DNA of 64,000 nt, taken from positions 1-64,000 of the forward strand of contig NZ_SUHQ01000035.1 in NCBI RefSeq assembly GCF_004962245.1, written 5' to 3'. The notes beneath the pieces are model-generated. The model ran no database searches and was not told the DNA's origin. It worked only from the letters and a program-made list of their open reading frames with translations. Below, piece after piece: positions 17,696 to 26,939 of the stretch; within the stretch, counting starts at the first letter, position 1; every line of letters begins with the position of its first letter. The translations under genes were made by a program, and so were the position numbers. This stretch comes from Mesorhizobium sp. GTDB taxonomy: Bacteria > Pseudomonadota > Alphaproteobacteria > Rhizobiales > Rhizobiaceae.

Positions 17696-19237
17696 TTAGC
17701 GCGTGAGGTCATAGGAATAATCCGTCACACCCGTCTCGCTCGTCTCGCGATCGAGTTTGTCGAAGATCTTGTCGAGGATCGTCGTAAGCACGCGCAACGC
17801 GCCCTGGTAGCCAAAGAGCGCAAAGCGGTGATGATGGTGCCGATCGAAGATCGGAAACATCAGCCGGATCAGCGGCGTTCCGGTGTCGCGCTCCAGGTAC
17901 TTGCCGTAGGAATTGCCGATCAAAAGGTCCACCGGCTCGGTAAAGAGCAGTGAGCGCAGCGCCCACAGGTCCTTGCCCGCCCAAACCTGGGCAGCCTTGC
18001 CGAAAGGCGAGGATGCTAGCAGCTTCTTCAAATCGGCTTCCCATGCCGAGGTGCCATTGGTGGCGAGGCAATGGGTTGGCTCGCCGCCGGTCTCCATGAC
18101 AAAGCGGGCCATCGCGTGAACGAAGTCGGGATCGCCGTAGATGGCGTATTTCTTACCATGCAACCAGGATTGGCTGTCCGCCATGGCGTCTACCAGTCGG
18201 CCGCGCTCGAGGCGAATTGCCTCGGGGATCTCCTTGCCGGAAATCGCCGCGACCTCCATCAGGAATTCGTCGGTCGCCTGAACGCCGAGCGGATAGTGGA
18301 ACGAGGCCGTCGCCTGCCCGACCTCCTCGCAATAGCCCAACGTCTTTCGGGTGTTGTGATGCTGCAGCGAAAGCGTTGCCTCGGCGTTGAGGGCCTTCTT
18401 CACCTCGTTGATCTTCGTGCCCCCGTCATACATGCGGTATTCACCGTCCGAAGGGGTGTCGAACTGGTCAGAGGCATCCTGGATCAATGTGTAGGACACG
18501 CCCATTACATCGAGGAGGCGCTTGAGCTCCCGGTTGTTGCCGACGCAGAAGCCGTCGAAGCCCGGAATGATGTTGATGGTTCCCTCGACTTGCGTACGCT
18601 CCTGGCCTTTCCAGAAGTGCTCCAAAATGCCTTTGACCATGTTGTCATAGCCGTCGACATGACTGCCAACGAAGGCCGGCGTGTGGGCAAAGGGCACGTC
18701 GAAGTCGCGCGGGACTGAATCTTCGTCCTTGGCGTTCTGGATGAAGCTGTGCAGGTCGTCGCCAATGACCTCTGCCATACAGGTCGTCGACACGGCAATC
18801 ATCTTCGGGTCGTAGAGCTGGTAGGTGTTGGCGAGCCCGTCGACCATGTTCTTCAGGCCGCCAAACACCGCCGCATCCTCGGTCATTGAGGAGGAGACCG
18901 CCGCGGCAGGCTCCTTGAAATGGCGCGACAGGTGCGAGCGGTAATAGGCGACGCAACCTTGGCTGCCGTGGACGAAGGACATGGTTCGCTCGAAGCCGGC
19001 GGCAGCGAATACCGCACCCAGCGGCTGGCAGGCCTTGGCCGGGTTCACGACAAGCGCTTTGCGGGCGAGGTTCTTTTCGCGGTATTCCCACGTCTGGGTG
19101 AAATCGCGCTGATCGGAAACGATCTCATCGGGGTGCGGACATTCGAAGTTTAGCTTCTTCTCAGCGAGCATCTTTCTGTATTCCGGCTCGCGGAACAGGG
19201 GAGCGTGATCGAGAATTTTTTCAGCCGACTGCGGCAT
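17696..19237 (-). CDS. nifK: Nitrogenase MoFe protein beta subunit
   Basis: Beta subunit of the MoFe protein, which shares the P-cluster with NifD. P-cluster cysteines lie in NPAKACQPLGAVFAAAGF, VHGSQGCVAYYRSHLSRHF and VSTTCMAEVIGDD. Length is 513 residues, normal for rhizobia. The start has AGAGGTAATCATC ahead of it. It follows nifD by 128 bases, in which I see no separate gene. Confidence 0.97.
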   Translation of the reverse strand: MPQSAEKILDHAPLFREPEYRKMLAEKKLNFECPHPDEIVSDQRDFTQTWEYREKNLARKALVVNPAKACQPLGAVFAAAGFERTMSFVHGSQGCVAYYRSHLSRHFKEPAAAVSSSMTEDAAVFGGLKNMVDGLANTYQLYDPKMIAVSTTCMAEVIGDDLHSFIQNAKDEDSVPRDFDVPFAHTPAFVGSHVDGYDNMVKGILEHFWKGQERTQVEGTINIIPGFDGFCVGNNRELKRLLDVMGVSYTLIQDASDQFDTPSDGEYRMYDGGTKINEVKKALNAEATLSLQHHNTRKTLGYCEEVGQATASFHYPLGVQATDEFLMEVAAISGKEIPEAIRLERGRLVDAMADSQSWLHGKKYAIYGDPDFVHAMARFVMETGGEPTHCLATNGTSAWEADLKKLLASSPFGKAAQVWAGKDLWALRSLLFTEPVDLLIGNSYGKYLERDTGTPLIRLMFPIFDRHHHHRFALFGYQGALRVLTTILDKIFDKLDRETSETGVTDYSYDLTR

Positions 19238-19366
19238 GATGATTACCTCTTTTGCATCTGGCTGCCCGGTACGGCAGCTCAGGACGTCGAGACGTTCCAG
19301 GCTCCGGCGGATCAGAGGCCGCGGGAGTTCACCGTCCCAGTGGGAGACTGGGGCTAAAGCAGATGT

Positions 19367-20869
19367 TTATTCGGCAGCCATCGCCCGCTCATCGCCCCGG
19401 CTTCTTTTCCAAGGCGCGTGGAATAGGTCCCAGACCGGGTTGTTGATGGCGAGATCCACATCACGTGCGAAAATGGCAAAGCCATCGTAGCCGTGATACG
19501 GGCCTGAATAATCCCAGGAATGCATCTGGCGGAACGGTATGCCCATCTTCTGCACCGGGTATTTTTCTTTGATTCCCGAGCCGACCAGATTTGGGCGAAT
19601 CCCTTCGATGAATTTCTCCAACTCATAGCCGGTCACGTCATCATAGATCAGCGTGCCGTTCTTCACGTAGTGGCCGGTGCGCTGATAGTCGTCGCTGTGG
19701 GCGAATTCATAGCCGGTGCCCACGATGACCATGCCGAGGTCCTCGTAGGCCGTGACGACGTGGCGGGGGCGCAGGCCGCCGACATAGAGCATCACGGTAT
19801 TTCCTTCCAGGCGCGACAGGTACTTGGCGATGACCGCATCAACAAGCGGCCTGTACTTGGCAATGACCTTTTCGGTCTTTTCCTCGATTTCCGGCCCAAA
19901 ATGCTTGGCTATGTTGCGCAGAGAGGCTTCGATCTGGGAGGGACCGAAGAAATTGTACTCCATCCAAGCGACGCCATACTTTTCCTCCATATGCCGACAG
20001 ATGTAGTTCATCGACCGGTAGCAGTGGATAAGATTGAGCTTAGCCTTCGGGGCGCGCTCGATCTCTGCGAGTGTGGCGTCACCCGACCAGTTGCCGACCA
20101 CGCGCAGCCCTATCTCCTCAAGCAGTATGCGCGAGGCCCAGGCATCGCCGCCGATATTGTAGTCGCCGATGACGTTGACGTCGTAGGGGCCGGCCTCGAA
20201 CTTGACATCCTTTTTGTCGAAGACCCAATCCCGGATCGCATCATTGGCGATGTGGTGGCCAAGCGACTGCGAGACGCCGCGGAAACCCTCGCAGCGTACC
20301 GGCACGATCGTCTTGTCATACTCCTTGGTCTTTTTGCGAGAAACCGCCTCGGTGTCATCGCCAATCAGGCCGATAGGGCATTCGGATTGCACGGTGATGC
20401 CGTTGTTGAGCGGAAACAAGACTTCAATCTCGTCAATGATCTGTTCCAGCTTCTTGTCGCCGCCGAAGACGATGTCCTTCTCCTGGAAATCGGAGGTGAA
20501 CTGCATTGTCCCGAACGTGTCGACGCCCGTCGTACCGACGTAGTAGTTGCGGCGCTGCGACCAAGAATATTGGCCGCAGCCGACCGGGCCGTGCGAGATA
20601 TGGACCATATCCTTGACTGGCCCCCACACCACGCCTTTCGAACCCGCATATGCACAGCCGCGAATCGTCATCACCCCGGGAATGGACTTGATGTTCGATT
20701 TGACGTCGCATTCGGAAAGGACCTCGCTTTCCCCGCCAGCCTCGTTGCCGCTCTTTGCGACGTTCAGGTGCTTCTTGCGGCGCTTCGCCGCCTTGTCGGG
20801 ATAATGCGACAGCACCTCTTCGATAAGCTTCGCATGAAGAGCACCGTCATTCTCGTATTCCCGGCTCAT
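19367..20869 (-). CDS. nifD: Nitrogenase MoFe protein alpha subunit
   Basis: Alpha subunit of dinitrogenase; binds FeMo-cofactor and half of the P-cluster. Seen are RGCAYAGSKGVVWGP and GPVGCGQYSW (P-cluster cysteines), VQSECPIGLIGDD, HCYRSMNYICRHMEEKYG with the FeMo-co cysteine region, and MHSWDYSGPYHGYDGF with the cofactor histidine. Full length at 500 residues. It lies 86 bases after nifH in the same leftward operon. Confidence 0.97.
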   Translation of the reverse strand: MSREYENDGALHAKLIEEVLSHYPDKAAKRRKKHLNVAKSGNEAGGESEVLSECDVKSNIKSIPGVMTIRGCAYAGSKGVVWGPVKDMVHISHGPVGCGQYSWSQRRNYYVGTTGVDTFGTMQFTSDFQEKDIVFGGDKKLEQIIDEIEVLFPLNNGITVQSECPIGLIGDDTEAVSRKKTKEYDKTIVPVRCEGFRGVSQSLGHHIANDAIRDWVFDKKDVKFEAGPYDVNVIGDYNIGGDAWASRILLEEIGLRVVGNWSGDATLAEIERAPKAKLNLIHCYRSMNYICRHMEEKYGVAWMEYNFFGPSQIEASLRNIAKHFGPEIEEKTEKVIAKYRPLVDAVIAKYLSRLEGNTVMLYVGGLRPRHVVTAYEDLGMVIVGTGYEFAHSDDYQRTGHYVKNGTLIYDDVTGYELEKFIEGIRPNLVGSGIKEKYPVQKMGIPFRQMHSWDYSGPYHGYDGFAIFARDVDLAINNPVWDLFHAPWKRSRGDERAMAAE

Positions 20870-20955
20870 GAGTCCCCTTTCAAGGTTGGGTGACGCCTCA
20901 ACGAATAGGCGCCGTTCTCTGCAAGGCGCGCCGATTCATGGCAGCGCTAATGTCA

Positions 20956-21849
20956 CTACTGGGCCGCCGCCTTCGCCGCTTCCTTGGAGTGAAGCTCGGC
21001 AAGCATCTGCTCGTCGGTCTTCATGATGCCGAAGTCGAGCAGCATCTCCTCCAGCTCCTCCATGGTGATCGGCGTCGGGATCGTACCCTGGCCCGAATTG
21101 GCGTGGATCTTCTCGGCCAGAGCGCGGTATTCCCCTGCCTGCTTGGAGTCCGGCGCGTACTGGATCACCGACATCTTCCTGAGTTCGGCATGCTGGACGA
21201 TGTTGTCGCGGGGCACGAAGTGGATGAGCTTGGAATTCAATCGGCCAGCCAGTGCTTCGGCCAGATCGAGTTCACGGTCGGTTTGACGTTCATTGCAGAT
21301 CAGCCCGCCCAGCCGCACACCGCCCGAATGGGCATATTTGAGGATGCCCTTGGCGATGTTGTTGGCGGCATAGAGCGCCATCATCTCGCCGGACATGACG
21401 ATGTAGATCTCCTGGGCCTTGCCTTCGCGGATCGGCATGGCGAAGCCGCCGCATACCACGTCGCCGAGGACGTCATAGGAGACATAATCGACATCGTCAT
21501 AAGCGCCATTCTCCTCGAGGAAATTGATCGAGGTGATGACGCCGCGGCCGGCGCAACCGACACCCGGCTCGGGGCCGCCGGACTCCACGCACTTGATGCC
21601 TCTGTAGCCGACCTTGAGCACGTCCTGGAGTTCGAGGTCTTCCACCGAACCTTCCTGTGCGGCGAGATCCAGGACGGTATCCTGAGCTTTCGAATTCAGG
21701 ATCAAGCGTGTGGAATCGGCTTTGGGGTCGCATCCTACGATGAGGATTCTCTGCCCGAGGTCGACAAGGGCGGCGAGCGTATTTTGGGAGGTGGTGGACT
21801 TGCCGATGCCGCCTTTGCCGTAAAAGGCGATCTGACGCAGACCTGACAT
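20956..21849 (-). CDS. nifH: Nitrogenase iron protein
   Basis: Dinitrogenase reductase: an ATP-hydrolysing dimer holding a [4Fe-4S] cluster that passes electrons to the MoFe protein. The P-loop is GKGGIGKS at residues 11-18, switch II contains DVLGDVVCGGFAMPI, and the cluster cysteines are in GVGCAGRGVI and DVVCGGF. The Arg in CAGRGV is the site of ADP-ribosylation in species that do it. Length 297 is normal. First gene of nifHDKENX-DUF269-regulator-UspA, behind the UAS at 22043-22058. Confidence 0.98.
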   Translation of the reverse strand: MSGLRQIAFYGKGGIGKSTTSQNTLAALVDLGQRILIVGCDPKADSTRLILNSKAQDTVLDLAAQEGSVEDLELQDVLKVGYRGIKCVESGGPEPGVGCAGRGVITSINFLEENGAYDDVDYVSYDVLGDVVCGGFAMPIREGKAQEIYIVMSGEMMALYAANNIAKGILKYAHSGGVRLGGLICNERQTDRELDLAEALAGRLNSKLIHFVPRDNIVQHAELRKMSVIQYAPDSKQAGEYRALAEKIHANSGQGTIPTPITMEELEEMLLDFGIMKTDEQMLAELHSKEAAKAAAQ

Positions 21850-21888
21850 AATAGCTTTCCTTCCTTCGTTCTAATCATCGCGACTGCC

Positions 21889-21904
21889 CGCGACACAAGT
21901 GCCG
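21889..21904 (-). promoter_or_regulatory. Candidate sigma-54 promoter of nifH
   Basis: The minus strand reads CGGCACTTGTGTCGCG, which keeps the invariant GG-N10-GC but is a weak -12 match. A second CGGCACG motif lies just upstream (21915-21921) with a poorly placed GC. One of the two should be the nifH promoter given the UAS 150 bases upstream; I cannot decide firmly. Confidence 0.5.
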
Positions 21905-22042
21905 ATAGGCAGCTCGTGCCGCCTCATACCAAGCATCGCAAAAAGCGTACCAGTGTGATCGGCCGATCCGAGAAGAAACTTTGTTATTAAATTCCAGCCA
22001 CTTAGACGGCGGCAAAACGCGCGAGCGGGCCTTTCAGGCGTC

Positions 22043-22058
22043 TGTCACGGACACGACA
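22043..22058. promoter_or_regulatory. NifA upstream activator sequence (nifH)
   Basis: TGTCACGGACACGACA fits TGT-N10-ACA exactly, about 140 bases upstream of the candidate nifH promoter. A CCGACA half-site follows at 22062-22067. Confidence 0.8.
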
Positions 22059-22383
22059 AAGCCGACACAGATTGTCGTGCGCCATCGAAACCGCCCTGTG
22101 TCGAGCTCGAAGCGGGATAATGGGGAGCTAGCCCAAAGCTGATGGCGAGACCATCGGAAAACGTCGGCTATTGTCTTTCCAGCCTGCCATTGATCGGGCG
22201 GTCGCTGGATGAGCAGGAGCCTGGGGCTTGACCGCCGCGCGGAATAGTTCAGGCAGGCTTGCGGAGCGGGAACGCTGGCGGCCGATAGACATCCGCGCTT
22301 AACCTTTCATAGCCCGTCTACGAGTTGGTTCCACCGACGCGCTATATCGAAGGCAAATAATTCAGTACCTTAGCATGAGATTA

Positions 22384-22414
22384 TTGATATTTTCAAAAAG
22401 ATACGTATTATACG
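22384..22414 (+). promoter_or_regulatory. Promoter and operator of the Phd-MNT/HEPN pair
   Basis: TTGATA (22384-22389) and TATTAT (22406-22411), 16 bases apart, form a sigma-70-type promoter. The perfect inverted repeat CGTAT-T-ATACG (22404-22414) overlaps the -10 box, as expected of an operator for the encoded Phd/YefM domain. Transcription starting near 22418 favours the ATG at 22442 as the translation start. Confidence 0.55.
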
Positions 22415-22441
22415 GGTATGACGGAGTATCGGGACAATTCT

Positions 22442-23005
22442 ATGCCGGTCATTAGCTCGGTTGAATTTCAGCGCAACTTTGGGCTGTATCAGGACAAGGC
22501 GCTAGCGGAACCCGTGACCATCAGCAAGAATGGCCGCGAACGGCTTGTGCTGCTTTCGGTCGATGAATACCAGCGCCTAAAGGCGCATCGTGACGGCACT
22601 AGCTCGGGGCCTGAGAACGCAGCCCCCCCTGCTTTGCAGAGCACGGCGCACTTTTCACTTAAGAACCAAATACTAACCGAGCCACTAAGGGAATTGCTGT
22701 CGCACTTTCATTCGATCAAATCTGCCTTCGTGTACGGTTCAGTCGCCAAAGGCACGGACACAGAACGCAGCGATATCGATTTGATGGTGGTCGGCGATAA
22801 CCTGAACCTCTCTGAACTTTATTCAGCCGCACAAAACGCGGAAATGAGACTAGGCCGAAAGGTCAGTCCGACATTTCTGTCGCCGGAGGAATGGCAACGA
22901 AAGGCGTCGCAGAAAGGGTCGTTCGTCCGTAAGGTAAGTACCCTTCCAAAGATTTTCCTCATCGGCTCGGAGAAAGATTTACAAGCGTGGGCAAGCAAGA
23001 ACTAG
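22442..23005 (+). CDS. Phd/YefM antitoxin domain fused to MNT nucleotidyltransferase
   Basis: A 187-residue fusion. Residues 1-50 are a Phd/YefM antitoxin domain (MPVISSVEFQRNFG, then EPVTISKNGRERLVLLS and EYQRLK), which binds DNA and represses its own operon. After a 25-residue linker, residues 75-185 are a minimal nucleotidyltransferase with the GSx10DxD signature: Gly99, Ser100, Asp111 and Asp113 in GSVAKGTDTERSDIDLMVVG. MNT proteins act as antitoxins by AMPylating a HEPN toxin, and a HEPN-like gene follows with a 19-base overlap. I infer that one polypeptide combines autorepression and toxin modification. An ATG at 22418 would start at the predicted transcript start and is less likely. 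Confidence 0.82.
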   Translation: MPVISSVEFQRNFGLYQDKALAEPVTISKNGRERLVLLSVDEYQRLKAHRDGTSSGPENAAPPALQSTAHFSLKNQILTEPLRELLSHFHSIKSAFVYGSVAKGTDTERSDIDLMVVGDNLNLSELYSAAQNAEMRLGRKVSPTFLSPEEWQRKASQKGSFVRKVSTLPKIFLIGSEKDLQAWASKN

Positions 23006-23415
23006 ACAACCTCGTAAAGATTGGGCTGATGAAAAGTGAGCCCCCATCGCTGTCCGAATATGACGGCATGCTGGGTGGCGCCCGCAAGAATTTAACTGAC
23101 GCACAGAAAGGTCTCGACCCCGACAGCCAATTCACTCTCTTATATGGAGCTGCGCATCGGCTTGCCCTGGCAGCCCTACGCCGCGAAGGCTATCGCTCGG
23201 ACAATCGCACTTCGGTGTTTCAAGCGCTCGTTCATACCGTCGGAACCGACAAGGCTGACATTCAGATTTTTCTAAAGGCGCACAACGAGCGAAACCTCTC
23301 CGAGTACGAGGGGCACACAGACATTGATGCCAAATTGCTAGCTAACCTTATTGAGTGCACCACGAGGCTAGAGGTTTCGGTTGGCAAACTAGAACCGCCA
23401 GAAGATGACGAGTGA
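22987..23415 (+). CDS. HEPN-domain-like partner of the MNT protein
   Basis: A 142-residue helical protein (YGAAHRLALAALRREGYRSDNRTSVFQALVH) with the size and gene order of HEPN proteins paired with MNT nucleotidyltransferases. HEPN toxins are usually RNases with an R-x4-6-H motif; here the candidate basic and His residues (Arg-Thr-Ser-Val-Phe-Gln-Ala-Leu-Val-His) are spaced eight apart, so RNase activity cannot be assumed. The GTG at 22987 lies within the end of the MNT gene, indicating coupling; an ATG at 23029 is the alternative start. Confidence 0.7.
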   Translation: MGKQELDNLVKIGLMKSEPPSLSEYDGMLGGARKNLTDAQKGLDPDSQFTLLYGAAHRLALAALRREGYRSDNRTSVFQALVHTVGTDKADIQIFLKAHNERNLSEYEGHTDIDAKLLANLIECTTRLEVSVGKLEPPEDDE

Positions 23416-23911
23416 GCGGCAACCGAACGCGCGGGCAAAGGGTTGCGCCTTTTCGTTGTTGGTCAGCACGGTGCGCCACTACGGCTTCTCGAGAACGCTC
23501 ACGATGTAAGTAGCCACCCGCTTGTCTGCATAGGGCTAATATGCACCTGGTCATGATAGATGGGCATACTGCCCCGCGGGGAGAAAGAGCGAGGGCAAAC
23601 GGCGCTATGTAGACAATGAGTACAACCGCCGAACCCATGGCCGGCGCCATCATGCGCGTGAGACCCCGTTGTGGGCGAGGCTCGCGACTGGCCGCACGAT
23701 CCTAGCCGGCCTGCTTGCCATTGAGTTTGGTCCCGCCGCGGTAGGCTGCGGCATCAAGGGCAACATCAGCTACAACTTGACCTCTGCATGATGAGAGCAG
23801 CTTTTACACCAGGTGCGCAGCACATGTCTTTAACGAACGCATCGCCTTCAAGAATATAGAGAGCAATTCGGAAAACCGAGTAGTTGGCGGCGAAGCTAAG
23901 AGAAGGTATAC
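23416..23911. other. Gene-poor region after the HEPN gene
   Basis: About 500 bases with no recognisable gene. A short frame near 23570-23690 reads GRRYVDNEYNRRTHGRRHH and could be a transposase scrap, but I cannot name a family. Confidence 0.3.
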
Positions 23912-24110
23912 ACCGCCCTCTTGTTACCCCAGAGTAGAACGTGCAGCTGCGGCAAGACGCGGGCTTCGAACCACCTGTCGCTGGTCACCTTTTCGACCAG
24001 CTATTCCATGCGCATCATATTCCGTCGGACTCGACAGAGACGTCTTCATTGCCACGGCGGGGCGGCGTGTGATTGCCGGGTTGCAGACAAACCTCGCCGC
24101 GACGTCTTTG
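23912..24110 (-). pseudogene. queE 3'-end remnant
   Basis: This segment is a close nucleotide match to the last ~180 bases of the intact queE at 25852-26577 (the two are alike from the ACCGCCCTCTTGTTACCCC near the stop through GTGTGATTGCCGGGTTGCAG), followed by a weaker continuation after a small deletion. It has lost the stop codon and the rest of the gene. It lies on the other side of the carbonic anhydrase gene from intact queE, as if part of queE had been copied with the neighbouring segment. Confidence 0.85.
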
Positions 24111-24306
24111 GGACGAGTGGTGCCGGCACCGAATCCCTATCCTTTAGACTAGCCAGCTTGGGGAGCGCCGTCAGACCGCCAGACCGGAAGAGGAGGCTTC
24201 GCGCCAATTTGTGCCAAGAATGTTGGACCGTGCGGAACCGCTGGGGCGGCGCTCAACTCTGGCGCAGGATGAAGCGTCGATTGGGGTGAATGAATAGGGC
24301 GCGCGT

Positions 24307-25005
24307 TCACGGGTAAAGTGAGGTAAATCGCTGGATGTCTGCCGGATCAACGTCAACCGGTTCCATCGCCACCATCCACTCGACGTTTTCGGCGCACGGC
24401 AGCGTCGTCAGTGAGCCCTCATAAGTCCAATAGCCAAGCGACGCTGGCAGAAGCCAGTTGGGATTCACCTCGTCGATCGTAACCTCCCCATTCGGCAGTT
24501 CGGGAAAGGCCGCAGCAAGGGCAGCAAAGCTGGCATTTGTCGCGCCGGGCGTTAAAAAGACGCCCAGCACGCCCAGAGTACCACTTTGCGTGTCCTTGTG
24601 AACGAAATGCACCTCCAGCGGGAAGCTCTTGCCCGCCACGTGATGTTCGCTTGGCGCATGGAAATGGAACTGTACCAGTTCGTAGACACGATCGCCGCGG
24701 GTCAGCGTGCTGCCTTGTGGCATATTGATTTGAATGGTGTGGCCGTTGTTCACCATATTGCCGCCGCCCTTGTGCCAGCCGATGGCGATATGCGGGATAT
24801 CCGCCTTGACCGCGCTGTTGATATCGATCGGCGATTGCTGCGTGCCGGCAGAGCATACGAAATTTTTCTTATCCAGATCAGCCCAGTGCTCCGGTCCGAC
24901 CGGACCGGTGTATCCCCAATGGGCACTGGTCGCTTGGGCGGCTTGAACGCAAATCCGGCATGCGCCGAGCGCAACCAACCCTTTGATCAGGTGACGACGA
25001 TACAT
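24307..25005 (-). CDS. Alpha-type carbonic anhydrase, exported
   Basis: Interconverts CO2 and bicarbonate. The alpha-class zinc ligands are in VQFHFHAPSEHHVAG and LEVHFVHKD; QSPIDIN and YWTYEGSLTTLPC are also diagnostic. The 232-residue protein starts with MYRRHLIKGLVALGACRICV, an export signal with a twin-Arg-like start, so it acts in the periplasm. The ATG at 25005 follows GAGGAG. An alpha-carbonic anhydrase on the M. loti symbiosis island is known to be induced in nodules; here I found no clear sigma-54 site upstream. Confidence 0.93.
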   Translation of the reverse strand: MYRRHLIKGLVALGACRICVQAAQATSAHWGYTGPVGPEHWADLDKKNFVCSAGTQQSPIDINSAVKADIPHIAIGWHKGGGNMVNNGHTIQINMPQGSTLTRGDRVYELVQFHFHAPSEHHVAGKSFPLEVHFVHKDTQSGTLGVLGVFLTPGATNASFAALAAAFPELPNGEVTIDEVNPNWLLPASLGYWTYEGSLTTLPCAENVEWMVAMEPVDVDPADIQRFTSLYP

Positions 25006-25851
25006 ATTGCTTTTGCTCCTCTTGCGAACTGATGTTGGTGGCTGCCCTAATGGACCCGTGATGGCCAATCGGCGCGGCCAGTATTGTCCTTTGCAACTGA
25101 CGGATGCCCGCATGCCTTGGCGTGCTTTTATAAGTGCGGCTGCCGTTTCTCGGCCGGCCGGCTTCTGCAGCCCGCAACGGACGCAGTTTCAACCAGCTAG
25201 ACGATAAAAATTTGAGCAGACCAGCGCTTGACCCCCGCCGCAAAGGCACAGGCGAAGGTGATCACTGCGCGGCTCGCCGTTCGCGCCTGAGGCCGCATCG
25301 CTATACTTTACACTCGCCGCCCAAGGAGACGCAGGCGACCCCAATACGTTTTCATCGCTACTCCTGACGCAGCCGACGACGCCACGAAGACGTTGCTATA
25401 TTTCACGTTGGGCCAGTGAGGAAATCGATCTTCTTTATGGAAGGCATTTACGCAATGGATGCATTCCCATGCACATCGCCGTTCTGTTTAGCAGCTGCCG
25501 TTGACCGGCGGGCCAGCCCCGTTGGGCGTTCTGGTGTCTGACAGTCGAGCGTCAGGCCGGACAATGAGATACATCGATAAGAGCTGAACAAGGATGAGGG
25601 GATAACGTGCTTGCGACGGAGGAAACAGTCAAGCAGGTGGGGCGAGAAGGCCAGTTCTTGCGGATTTCAACTTTGCGTGACGACAGCTCATCGGAGTCAA
25701 GGTGACACACGCCGGCAGCGGGTGTCCGGGCGGTTTCCAGCCGCACAATCGCGAGACCGCTGGCGCGAACAAAGCTCGGCTGTACTCGGCACGCGAAGAG
25801 AGCCTGCCAAGCCGTCGGAGCCCGGCCTTCCGGTGCGACGCAAGCCGCAGA
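25006..25851. other. Non-coding region between carbonic anhydrase and queE
   Basis: No convincing gene in about 850 bases. Open frames here lack ribosome sites and family features. A short plus-strand frame near 25420-25505 (EEIDLLYGRHLRNGCIPMHI) looks protein-like and may be a scrap of a lost gene. Confidence 0.35.
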
Positions 25852-26577
25852 CTAGACCGCCCTCTTGTTACCCCAAAGCAGAACGTGCAGCTGCGGCAAC
25901 ACGCGGGCTTCGAACCACCTGTCGCTGGTCACCCTTTCGACAAGCCATTCCATTCGCATCATTATTCCGTCCAAGTCGACAGAGGCGTCTTCACTGCCGG
26001 GGCGCGGCGGCGTGTGATTGCCGGGTTGCAGATAGATCGGAAGGTGCGGATATCGCGCCGCGACTTCTTTGGCGTAGGCATAGTCACTCTCGTCGAAAAC
26101 GACGAGCTTGAGCACGATTTGCGGCTTCTCTTGCGCCGCTTCGAGGCACGCCTCAAACGCAGCCCAACGGGTCGTCATTTCGCTGGACGGCGGCTTTGGG
26201 CTAAGGGTCAGCACGTCAAGATCCGCAAACCACTCCCTCACCACGGAACCCTGCGTTTCCAGTGCAAAACGATAGCCCTCGCGATGGCCTCGTTCTATGA
26301 GGGGACCGAACGGCTGAATGGCCGGATTGCCGCCTGACAAGGAGACCATAACCGGCCTGCCGCCGGAAAGCGCATGGACGGTTTGCCACACGGCATCGAT
26401 CGGCATCGGTAGCCATTCATGGCGATACTGATTGTCCACCGCGTGAAGGCTGTCGCACCATGAACAGCGATAATCACATCCGCCGGTTCTGATGAACACC
26501 GTCGGCAAGCCGATGAGCACGCCCTCGCCCTGGATCGTCGGCCCGAATATCTCGCTCACACGGATTACGGGATGCAT
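25852..26577 (-). CDS. queE: 7-carboxy-7-deazaguanine synthase
   Basis: A radical-SAM enzyme that makes the deazapurine ring of preQ0 from carboxytetrahydropterin, in queuosine synthesis. The cluster motif CDYRCSWC follows FGPTIQGEG and FIRTGG; SLSGGNPAIQP is the SAM-binding region. The ATG at 26577 lies five bases after the queD stop, so it is the third gene of queC-queD-queE. Length 241 residues. A partial copy of its 3' end lies at 23912-24110. Confidence 0.94.
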   Translation of the reverse strand: MHPVIRVSEIFGPTIQGEGVLIGLPTVFIRTGGCDYRCSWCDSLHAVDNQYRHEWLPMPIDAVWQTVHALSGGRPVMVSLSGGNPAIQPFGPLIERGHREGYRFALETQGSVVREWFADLDVLTLSPKPPSSEMTTRWAAFEACLEAAQEKPQIVLKLVVFDESDYAYAKEVAARYPHLPIYLQPGNHTPPRPGSEDASVDLDGIMMRMEWLVERVTSDRWFEARVLPQLHVLLWGNKRAV

Positions 26578-26582
26578 GTCGG

Positions 26583-26939
26583 TCACGGACGGTATTCCGC
26601 CCAAGTTTTCGGTGTTTCGCTAACGCGCACGGCCGCGGTCTGCGGCAGACGTGCCTTGCACCATTCATAGAAATGTCTGGCCAGGCATTCCGCCGTGACC
26701 TTCTCATGTCCCAGCACGTCGTTGAGGTGCCGATGGTCGAAGCTCTCGTCAATGTAGCGTTTGAGCGGCGCCAGATCGTGATAGTCGCGCACGAAGCCGT
26801 GGGCGTCCAGTTCCTTGGCCGACAGCTCCACTACGACGACATAGTTATGCCCGTGCAGGCGCGCACATTGATGGTTGGGAGGCAAGGAGGTGAGCTGATG
26901 CGAGGCCGAGAAGTGGAATTCCTTGCTGATGTGGAACAT
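26583..26939 (-). CDS. queD: 6-carboxy-5,6,7,8-tetrahydropterin synthase
   Basis: Converts 7,8-dihydroneopterin triphosphate to carboxytetrahydropterin. The zinc histidines are in FSASHQL and CARLHGHNYVV. It is 118 residues. Its ATG shares one base with the queC stop (TAATG) and has a strong AGGAGG upstream, so it is translationally coupled to queC. Confidence 0.94.
   Translation of the reverse strand: MFHISKEFHFSASHQLTSLPPNHQCARLHGHNYVVVVELSAKELDAHGFVRDYHDLAPLKRYIDESFDHRHLNDVLGHEKVTAECLARHFYEWCKARLPQTAAVRVSETPKTWAEYRP

Noticed and set aside
25006..25300. Sigma-54 promoter for the carbonic anhydrase gene
   Set aside because: Motifs such as TTGCAACTGACGGATGCC on the reverse strand have a 12-base rather than 10-base GG-GC spacing.
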